Assembly (NCBI GenBank): GCA_016705475.1
Contig: JADIYD010000005.1
Location: 1 to 32,222 of the forward strand
Length of the DNA stretch: 32,222 nucleotides
From: Betaproteobacteria bacterium
Lineage (GTDB): Bacteria; Pseudomonadota; Gammaproteobacteria; Burkholderiales; Rhodocyclaceae
Direction of reading: 5' to 3'
Shown: positions 25,875 to 32,222 of the stretch, piece after piece
Layout of the letters: the number at the start of each line of letters is the position of its first letter
Numbering within the stretch: position 1 is the stretch's first letter
Made by a program: the position numbers and the translations under genes
The notes under the pieces: model-generated
What the model saw: only the letters and a program-made list of their open reading frames with translations
Told to the model about the DNA's origin: nothing
The model's database searches: none

Positions 25875-26225
25875 GTGAACGCTACAGCCCCTGTTTCTTT
25901 CCCTCACCTTGCCGCCCGTAAGCCGATGAACCTTACCGTGCTACTGGCGACGATCGTCGTCGGTCTCGGCGCTGCCTTTCCCGGTTACGCCCTGGATCTG
26001 GTGGCATTCACCGGCATCACCGGGCCGCTCACTTCAGCCCTGACCCAGATCGCCGCACTTGGCCCGGGGATCAAGGCCCTGGTCGGCTTCGTCGGCTTCG
26101 TCGTCGCCCTCATCTCGCTATCGGCTCTGCGCAATTTCGGCCCGGTCTTGTTCTACATCGGGCTGGCCATCTTTGCCGCCGTGGGCCTGGTGATCGCCGG
26201 CGCGATCATGGGCGCGGTGATCTGA
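25875..26225 (+). CDS. conjugative pilin candidate (TraA/VirB2-like)
   Basis: The GTG at 25875 follows GGAGG; an in-frame ATG at 25737 is possible but its leader looks non-coding. The 116-residue product has a leader and three hydrophobic helices (LTVLLATIVVGLGAAFPGYA; IKALVGFVGFVVALISLSAL; VLFYIGLAIFAAVGLVIAGA), small and Gly/Ala-rich, as in conjugative pilins. It sits directly before traL, where F-type systems carry the pilin gene. No sequence match to F TraA is visible, so the call rests on size, topology and position. Confidence 0.65.
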   Translation: MNATAPVSFPHLAARKPMNLTVLLATIVVGLGAAFPGYALDLVAFTGITGPLTSALTQIAALGPGIKALVGFVGFVVALISLSALRNFGPVLFYIGLAIFAAVGLVIAGAIMGAVI

Positions 26226-26254
26226 AACGCTGGCATCGACCCCAGGAGCCCGAT

Positions 26255-26554
26255 ATGCAAGCCGACACCTACATCCCGCGGCGTCTCGATGATCAATGGA
26301 AGATCGGCTTCTGGGATGTCGATGTCGCCGCGCCGATCCTGTTCATGTTTTTCGTTGGCTATATGTCCGGCAGCAAGACCTCGTTCGCCGTCTGCATGGC
26401 GGCAGGCATCTTTGTCTCGCGCTGGATCTCGCGCATCAAGGCAGACAAGCATCCGGCCTTCGCCATCCACTGGCTGTACTGGCACCTGCCAGCCAGTCCG
26501 CTGACCACGATGCGAGCCACGCCGCCATCGCACATCCGCCGCATGGTCGGCTGA
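26255..26554 (+). CDS. traL: TraL, F-type conjugation inner-membrane protein
   Basis: The ATG at 26255 follows CAGGAG. The 99-residue protein begins YIPRRLDDQWKIGFWDVDVA, a clear TraL-family (PF07178) start, followed by two membrane helices (PILFMFFVGYMSG; FAVCMAAGIFVSRWI). TraL (VirB3-like) is needed for pilus assembly. The gene is 29 bp from the pilin candidate and 16 bp from traE, in one operon. It is intact. Confidence 0.92.
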   Translation: MQADTYIPRRLDDQWKIGFWDVDVAAPILFMFFVGYMSGSKTSFAVCMAAGIFVSRWISRIKADKHPAFAIHWLYWHLPASPLTTMRATPPSHIRRMVG

Positions 26555-26570
26555 GCCAAGGAGAAAAACC

Positions 26571-27137
26571 ATGGACTTTGAACGACTCAACGGCGACGTC
26601 AAGGAAATGCGCCGCCGCAACCGCGGGCTCGGTCTGGCCGTCGGTGTCCTGGCCGCCGGCCAGATCCTCGCCCTGATAGTTATCCTCAACCTGCTCGGCA
26701 CGGTACGCACCGTCGTCGTGCCGCCCTCGATCGACAAGACCTTCTGGGTCACCCGCGACAAGGCGAGCAGCGAATATCTCGAGCAGATGGGCAGTTTCAT
26801 CGCCTGGCTGGTCCTCGACGTGACGCCGGCCTCGATCGACTGGAAGAAGGAAATTCTGCTCGGCTATGTCGAACCGGAACAGTACGGCCCGTTGAAGACC
26901 CGACAGGAAGTGGAAGCCGAACGCCTGAAACGGATCAACGCCGCCACCGTCTTCGCGCCCCAGCAACTGGTCCCCAGCGAAGAAGGCCAGAGCGTCGTCA
27001 TCCGCGGCCGCCTGCGCACCCTGGTCAATGGCTTCGAGACAGCAAACGACCTCAAGGCCTATCGGGTCGAATTCAGCTACGCCGGTGCACGCATGCATCT
27101 GAAAAGTTTCAAGGAGGTAGCCAATGTCGGCAACTGA
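26571..27137 (+). CDS. traE: TraE, VirB8-like component of the F-type transfer apparatus
   Basis: The ATG at 26571 follows AAGGAG. The 188-residue protein has a cytoplasmic start (DFERLNGDVKEMRRRNRGLG), one transmembrane helix (LAVGVLAAGQILALIVILNL) and a periplasmic NTF2-like domain (VVVPPSIDKTFWVTRDKASS; IAWLVLDVTPASIDWKKEIL; YRVEFSYAGARMHLKSFKEV). This is the TraE family (PF05309). It is an assembly factor linking the inner membrane to the core complex. traK starts 14 bp before its end. Confidence 0.93.
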   Translation: MDFERLNGDVKEMRRRNRGLGLAVGVLAAGQILALIVILNLLGTVRTVVVPPSIDKTFWVTRDKASSEYLEQMGSFIAWLVLDVTPASIDWKKEILLGYVEPEQYGPLKTRQEVEAERLKRINAATVFAPQQLVPSEEGQSVVIRGRLRTLVNGFETANDLKAYRVEFSYAGARMHLKSFKEVANVGN

Positions 27138-27993
27138 TTTCCGCCAGGCCCTATCCCGACCAGTTCCAATGCCTCGGCGCGGATGGACGATGTGCGCTGT
27201 TCAGGTCATCGCCTGTCTCGCCACCATGACAGCCGTGCCCGCCCAGGCACTGCAACTGGTCGAGGCCAGCGACGGCGCTTCGGTCGAAGCCATCCTGTCG
27301 ATCCGCGAACCGACCCGCATCCGCATCGAAGGCGCATCGATCACTGATGTCTTTGGCAATATCCATTCGAGCCAATGCGGCTTGGCGGCGGCGCTTCCCA
27401 CCGGTCCGGGTATGACACCCGCCGGTACCGGTTCATCGCCGATCAATCCGGCTGGCGAGATCGCCCTAACCTGCGATCGCGACAAGGGCGAAATCTATGT
27501 CCGTCCAGTCGGCGACTCCGCCAAACCGATCAATCTCTTCGTCGCATCGGCCAACGCCACCTATACCTTGCTGCTACGCCGTTCGGATACCCCGGCCGAC
27601 ACCATCGTCATCCGCGACAAGACGCCAAAGGCCTTGAAACACGTGCAATCGGCTCCAGCCGGCCCGTCGCCCAACCAGGTACGGGCGATGAAGGCCCTGT
27701 TGATAGCCATGGTTTCGGATCGGGTGCCGCCGGATATCCGGGTCGAAGAGACCCACGGCACACTCCCGTTGTGGAACGAGGCGCGGTTTTCGCGGGTGCG
27801 CCAGTACGAGGGGCGAAGTCTGGTCGGCGAGAAATACCTGCTGCAGAACATCAGCGATGCCCCAATGGTGTTGGCCGAACAGGAATTCGACCGCGAACAG
27901 GGCAGCGTCGTCGGTATCGCCGTCGAGCACCACAACCTTCGCCCCGGCGAGAGCACCAGCGTCTATGTGATCCGCCGCGGAGAAACGCCATGA
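27124..27993 (+). CDS. traK: TraK, secretin-like (VirB9-type) outer core protein
   Basis: The ATG at 27124 follows AAGGAGG inside the traE end. The 289-residue product has a signal peptide after a short basic region (MCAVQVIACLATMTAVPAQA), then the TraK-type N-domain (VEAILSIREPTRIRIEGASI; GEIALTCDRDKGEIYVRPVG; INLFVASANATYTLLL) and a C-domain (YLLQNISDAPMVLAEQEFDR; VGIAVEHHNLRPGESTSVYV). It forms the outer-membrane ring of the channel with TraB and TraV. Its stop overlaps the traB start (ATGA at 27990). Confidence 0.93.
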   Translation: MSATDFRQALSRPVPMPRRGWTMCAVQVIACLATMTAVPAQALQLVEASDGASVEAILSIREPTRIRIEGASITDVFGNIHSSQCGLAAALPTGPGMTPAGTGSSPINPAGEIALTCDRDKGEIYVRPVGDSAKPINLFVASANATYTLLLRRSDTPADTIVIRDKTPKALKHVQSAPAGPSPNQVRAMKALLIAMVSDRVPPDIRVEETHGTLPLWNEARFSRVRQYEGRSLVGEKYLLQNISDAPMVLAEQEFDREQGSVVGIAVEHHNLRPGESTSVYVIRRGETP

Positions 27994-29361
27994 TTACGCC
28001 CCGTCAGTGGATGCAAACGCTGCGCGGATTACCACAGCAATTGCTGCAGCACCTGTCCCCGCGACAACGACAGTACGCCATGCTCGGCGCCCTGCTGGCC
28101 GGCGGCGTCGGGCTGCTCTGGTCGATTTTCGCATTCACGGCGAGTAGTCCTCCTGCGAGCACTGCGCAACCCGCCGCCGGGCCGGCCAGTTCGGTCACCA
28201 ATATTGGCGTGATGTCGCCTGGCGCCCAGGTCAATCCGGTCGATCAGTGGGTCGGCACAGCCGGCCGCAAGCTTGCGCAGTACGAGAACGAACGCGAAGA
28301 ACAGGGACGACTCAACAAGGATCGCCAAACCTTCGAAGCGAAAACGATGCAACGCTTTGCCGAACTGGAACAGCGACTGACTTCGACCCAGCAGGCTGCA
28401 GCGACGCCCGTGCCGTCGACTCCACTCCCGACCATACCACCGGCGGCGAGCCTGCCCCCAGCGCCGCCACCGTCCAGGGGCTTGCCCACCGGAGCAATGC
28501 CGAGTGGCACGCCAGGCGACCTGCTGGCGCCGAGTCCACTTACTGTGCCAACGCCAGCGATTACCCGGATTAGCGTGGCCGAGCGCTCCCTGCTCGCCAG
28601 CACGGGAGAGAAAGCAGAGCGCGCCGCCGGGGCTGGATCACAAACCACCCGAACCGTATCCACCTTCCTGCCCGTCAGCTTTACCCGTGGCACGCTATTG
28701 GGTGGCCTGGATGCACCGACCGGCGGTCAATCGCAATCTAATCCGCACCCGGTCCTGATCCGTCTTTCAGACAACTCCTTCCTGCCCAACCGCTTCCGGA
28801 GCCGAATACCGGGAGTGCTTCGTGGTGGCCGCCGGCTATGGCGACATCAGTTCCGAGCGGGCCTACCTGCGTACCGAGAGTCTGTCTTGTGTGCGCACTG
28901 ACGGTGCAACGCTGGAAGTCAAGATTCAGGGCTCGATCTACGGCGAGGATGGCAAGGTCGGCATGCGCGGGCGGCTCGTCACCAAGCAGGGCCAGATGCT
29001 CGCCAACGCCTTGCTGGCCGGCGTGGTCAGCGGCATCGGCCAAGGCCTGGCGACCTCGTCGACCGAATACAGCACCTCGGCTCTCGGCACGGTCGCCAGC
29101 GCCACTGGTGCCGAAGCCTACCGCGCCGGCCTCGGCTCGGGTGTCGGCAAGGCCCTTGATCGCCTGGCCCAGTACTACATCAAGCTCGCCGAGAACACCT
29201 TCCCGGTCATCGAAGTGGACGCCGGCCGCGAGGTCGATGTGGTGATCACAAAGGGCGTGCGCATCGATGTGCCGATGACAAGCGGCGAGCCAGCTACCGC
29301 CCGCTTCGCCAATTCCCCTGAAACCCGTTATCTGGAGACCTCGGACGATGGCAACTACTAA
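27990..29361 (+). pseudogene. traB: TraB, VirB10-like channel scaffold, single frameshift
   Basis: TraB spans the inner membrane and periplasm to join the outer ring. The ATG at 27990 begins MITPRQWMQTLRGLPQQLLQ. A membrane helix lies at about residues 28-50 (YAMLGALLAGGVGLLWSIFA), followed by a coiled region (NEREEQGRLNKDRQTFEAKT), a long proline-rich stretch and the barrel domain start (RTVSTFLPVSFTRGTLLGGL). Near 28800 an extra base turns FRAEYRECFVVAAGYG out of frame; the second frame continues DISSERAYLRTESLSCVR to VITKGVRIDVPM and a stop at 29359-29361. Read through, the protein is about 456 residues, normal for TraB. As read, it would lack most of the barrel and transfer would fail. 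Confidence 0.9.
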
Positions 29362-30166
29362 ACCCATGCGCCGGCGAGCACTCGTCGCGGCCTTGAGCAT
29401 GACAATTTTAGGTACCTGCTTCGCCGTCAATGCGGCCACGCCCGACAAGACGCAGTTGCTGACAGCCTTGCAAAAAGCCCATCCGGGGACGCAGTTCTCC
29501 AGCATCGCCCGCACGCCCATCGCCGGCCTCTACGAGGTCTGGATGAACGGCAACGTGGCCTATGTGTCGGCCAGGCAGCCGCGCTACTTTCTCTTTGGTC
29601 ATCTGTTCGATACCAAGAGCATGAACGACCTGACCGGCCCGAAACTGGCGCAGGCCGGCAAGGCAAAAAAACCCGCTGAAGCGCGCCAGAAATACCCGCC
29701 AAGCACAGCATCACCGATCCGCTTCGAACAGTTGCCTCTGAGCGATGCGGTTAAGACGGTGCGCGGTACTGGCCAGCGCCGGGTGGCGGTTTTCAGCGAC
29801 CCCAATTGCCCTTACTGCAAACAGTTGGAGGCGGAACTGGCCGGCCTCGACAACATCACCATCTACACCTTCCTGCTGCCTTTCCTGGGTGAAACGAAAC
29901 CAATCGCCGTCTGGTGTGCGGCCGATCGCACTTCGGCCTGGCGGCGCCTGATGCTCGATGGAGACGACAGCCTGCTCAACACCGGCGCCGCCTGTGACCA
30001 CCCGATCAGTCGCAACCTGGCGTTGGCCCGCCAACTCGGCGTGCAAGGCACGCCCACACTGATCTGGGCGGATGGCACCCGTAGCGAAGGGTTCGTTGGA
30101 CAGACCGTGATCGAATCACGACTCGCCGCGACCGCTTCACAAGTTGCGCCGGAGAAACAGCCATGA
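29348..30166 (+). CDS. DsbC-like thiol-disulfide isomerase of the conjugation module
   Basis: The intact 272-residue protein starts inside the traB end, after GGAGA. It has a signal peptide (RALVAALSMTILGTCFAVNA), a short DsbC-type dimerisation domain (FSSIARTPIAGLYEVWMNGN) and a thioredoxin domain (RRVAVFSDPNCPYCKQLEAE) with the active site CPYC at 154-157 and the cis-Pro loop GVQGTPTLIW. It acts in the periplasm, folding disulfide-containing transfer proteins; TraB, TraV and others carry cysteines. This matches the TrbB/DsbC role of F and of SXT/R391-like elements. Its stop overlaps the traV start (ATGA at 30163). Confidence 0.92.
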   Translation: MATTKPMRRRALVAALSMTILGTCFAVNAATPDKTQLLTALQKAHPGTQFSSIARTPIAGLYEVWMNGNVAYVSARQPRYFLFGHLFDTKSMNDLTGPKLAQAGKAKKPAEARQKYPPSTASPIRFEQLPLSDAVKTVRGTGQRRVAVFSDPNCPYCKQLEAELAGLDNITIYTFLLPFLGETKPIAVWCAADRTSAWRRLMLDGDDSLLNTGAACDHPISRNLALARQLGVQGTPTLIWADGTRSEGFVGQTVIESRLAATASQVAPEKQP

Positions 30167-30743
30167 AGGCCCTCGTCCTGCGAATGGGTGCTGTCTGCCT
30201 GCTTCTCCCCTTGGCCGCCTGCATGAACATGTCCGGCCTGGGCGGCGACTCGAAGTACGCCTGCAAGGCACCTGATGGCGTTGCCTGCGACTCGGTATCC
30301 GGCACCTACGCCAATGCCCTTCACGACAATCTGCCCAGCCAGCAGGCCCAACGCTCCGCTCGCCGGCAGAAAGAGACATCCGAAGAGAACGCCACCCCAC
30401 GCTTGGACGTCCTATTTCCTCGGCAACAGCCAACCTTTCCGGGATGGCCGTAACGCCGAGTCCCTTGCGCACCCAGGCCCGCATCCTGCGGCTGTGGATC
30501 AAACCCTGGGAAGACGCCGACGGCGATCTCTACGATCAGGGCTATGTCTATGTGCAGGTAGATAACGGTCAGTGGCAGATCGACCACGTGCAGCGCCAGA
30601 TCCGTGATCTCTATGCCCCGCTGAAGCTGCCACCCAAACCGGCCACGGAGGCAGCAACCGAACCCGGTGCCAGTACACCGTCGCCCCTACCAATGTTGCA
30701 ACGCCCGCCGCTGCCCGGGGCCGGCGCCAACCCTGCGCAGTGA
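30163..30743 (+). pseudogene. traV: TraV outer-membrane lipoprotein, single frameshift
   Basis: The ATG at 30163 begins MKALVLRMGAVCLLLPLAAC, with lipobox Cys20, followed by KYACKAPDGVACDSVSGTYA, the two-cysteine TraV motif. The first frame ends FPGWP-stop at 30451. A second frame from before 30444 gives LRTQARILRLWIKPWEDADG and DLYDQGYVYVQVDN, the conserved C-terminal part of TraV in F-like elements, to a stop at 30741-30743. So one base change near 30390-30440 splits one gene of about 190 residues. TraV anchors the TraK/TraB core in the outer membrane. Confidence 0.87.
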
Positions 30744-30750
30744 GGTCAAG

Positions 30751-32222
30751 ATGAACACCGCCCACAGCGATCCCCATTTCACCGCTCAGCGCGACCACGC
30801 CCACGCCCCCGCGCTTTCCCTTCGGCGAGCCGGCTGACACGCCGGCCGAACAGTTCGCCAACTGGCTGCCTTACTCTGGCTATCTCGCCGCCGAGAAGAT
30901 TTTTGTGAACCGCGACAGCATGGGCGTCATGCTCGAACTGATGCCGCAGTCGGGGGCCGACGAGCGGATGGCGGAAGTGTTGATTTCGCTCTACGCCAAT
31001 TGCCCGCCCGGCACCGGTATCCAGTTCCATCTCTTCGCCTCGCCGCAGGTGCGCAGCCAGTTGCGCCAGTACGCCAATCTGCGCGTTGAGGATGAGGATC
31101 AGGCCGAGCAGGCCAAACAGTGGGGCCGCCCGGCGCGCAACGGCAATCTGTTCCGCAAATTGGCGCGCCAGCGCACGTGGACCACCTGTTGCAGGGCGCC
31201 CAGAAGTCGCTGACCGCCGGTTTCCACTACACGATCCGGGATTTCCGGCTAATGCTGAGCGTCGCCTTCCCGGGCGACCCGGAAGACCTCAACAAACGCG
31301 ACGAACTGCTCGCCCTGCGCGACTCGATGTCGTCCAGCCTGCGCTCGGCCTCGCTGCCCAATCGCGTTTGCGATGCCGCAGACCTGATCAACTGGTGTGC
31401 ACTGTTCACCAATCCCGACCGCATCTCGCAGACCGATGCGCCGGACCTCAATTACGACGACGGCCGCGAACTGCGCGACCAGATCGTCGATTTCGACACC
31501 ATCCAGGACCCGCATCCGAGCGGCCTGACCTTGTGGAAGGAAGCCAGTCCCGATGTACTGGAGGCGCGTTTCTACTCGATCAAGAGTTTTCCGGAACGCT
31601 TTGCATTGTGGCAGATGGGATCGCTGATCGGCGACCTGATGCAGCCGGCCTTGCAGTACAGCGCCCCCTTCCTGCTGACGCTTGGCGTCCAGGTCCTCGA
31701 CCCCAACCTCACCAAGTCGGTGGTCACCGCCAACCATGTACGGGCGACGCAGAATGCCAAATCGAAGATGGCCGACGTCATGCCGGACGTCAACAAAAAG
31801 CTGCAAGACTGGACGGCGGCGGCCGATGCCATCGATACCGGCGGCAACCTGGTCAGCCTCTACCACCAGTTGGCAATATTCACCGCCCCCAACAAATCGG
31901 TTGCCGCCCACGAAGCCGCCAATGCGATCTGGCGTGGCCGCGGCTTCCAGCTCAATGCCGACGCCTACATGCATCGGCAGGCCTTGCTCGCCAGCCTGCC
32001 GATGACGCTGACCGAGAAGTTCCATAGGGACTTGGTCAAGATGCGCCGCGTCACGCGCAAGACCATGGCCAATGCCATTCATATGGCGCCGCTGATTGCC
32101 GAGTGGCGCGGCACGCGCACCCCCCCTGCCCTGGTTTTCGGGGGGCGGCGTGGCCAGTTGATGACCCTCGACATATTCGACAACGATCTGGGCAACTACA
32201 ACTTTGCCATCATCGGTGCCCC
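30751..32222 (+). pseudogene. traC: TraC, VirB4-like transfer ATPase, 3' end beyond the window, two frameshifts
   Basis: TraC powers pilus assembly. The ATG at 30751 follows GAGGT, 7 bp after traV. A first base shift near 30815 moves into RFPFGEPADTPAEQFANWLP, then YSGYLAAEKIFVNRDSMGVM and LELMPQSGADERM. A second shift near 31175 leads into LLQGAQKSLTAGFHYTIRDF, LMLSVAFPGDPEDLNKRDEL and on through FHRDLVKMRRVTRKTMANAI and LVFGGRRGQLMTLDIFDN. The window ends at NYNFAIIGAP, just where the Walker A loop should follow. With both shifts corrected, the match to TraC is continuous. Confidence 0.88.

Noticed and set aside
1..32222. CRISPR arrays, tRNA or rRNA genes
   Set aside because: No regularly spaced direct repeats and no tRNA-like cloverleaf or rRNA sequence was recognised in reading either strand.

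Overview
The window looks like a piece of a betaproteobacterial genome, probably Rhodocyclales (Dechloromonas/Azonexus-like). This rests on the gene set (YdcH/DUF465, phasin-like, Crp/Fnr and gdhA neighbours, DnrO-like periplasmic protein) and a GC-rich base composition. It is an inference; no marker gene settles it.

Layout. (1) 1-6963 is chromosomal: a badly frameshifted ABC exporter (permease plus ATPase), a DnrO-like periplasmic protein, a LysR tail fragment, an AraC/GyrI-like regulator, a TetR gene coupled to a small-molecule methyltransferase, and a ketopantoate-reductase-like gene. (2) 7253-10616 has the architecture of integron gene cassettes: two minus-strand hypothetical genes bounded by attC core sequences. 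An IS1182-family insertion sequence (8090-9873) has landed exactly in the attC core between them. (3) 10790-11585 is a short tyrosine recombinase gene enclosed by 43-bp inverted repeats, followed by a decayed piece of a second copy. (4) 12021-18629 is an intact chromosomal stretch: tandem universal stress protein, phasin-like protein, Rnk-like RNA polymerase-binding protein, LysR, Crp/Fnr regulator, small unknown, YdcH, glutamate dehydrogenase, and a second close LysR paralogue. (5) 19182-32222 looks like one part of an integrative conjugative element. It starts with a LexA-controlled operon (tiny zinc-ribbon protein, umuD, umuC) next to an SRAP/YedK remnant, then an XRE-ImmA/IrrE regulator with an unknown partner. 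It continues into an F-type conjugation module: lytic transglycosylase, OmpA-like lipoprotein, pilin candidate, traL, traE, traK, traB, dsbC-like, traV and traC (cut by the window end).

How it works together. The tra genes overlap or nearly touch and read as one transcript building the mating-pair machine: TraA-like pilin, TraL and TraE in the inner membrane, the TraK/TraB/TraV envelope core, a periplasmic disulfide isomerase, and the TraC ATPase. The SOS operon would give the element a LexA-timed mutagenic polymerase.

Caution: single-base frameshifts occur in many otherwise well-conserved genes (ABC genes, DnrO-like, araC, methyltransferase, tetR, panE-like, transposase, umuC, the XRE partner gene, traB, traV, traC). 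The protein is continuous once the frame is changed, so many of these may be sequence errors rather than real mutations. Positions below span the reconstructed gene.
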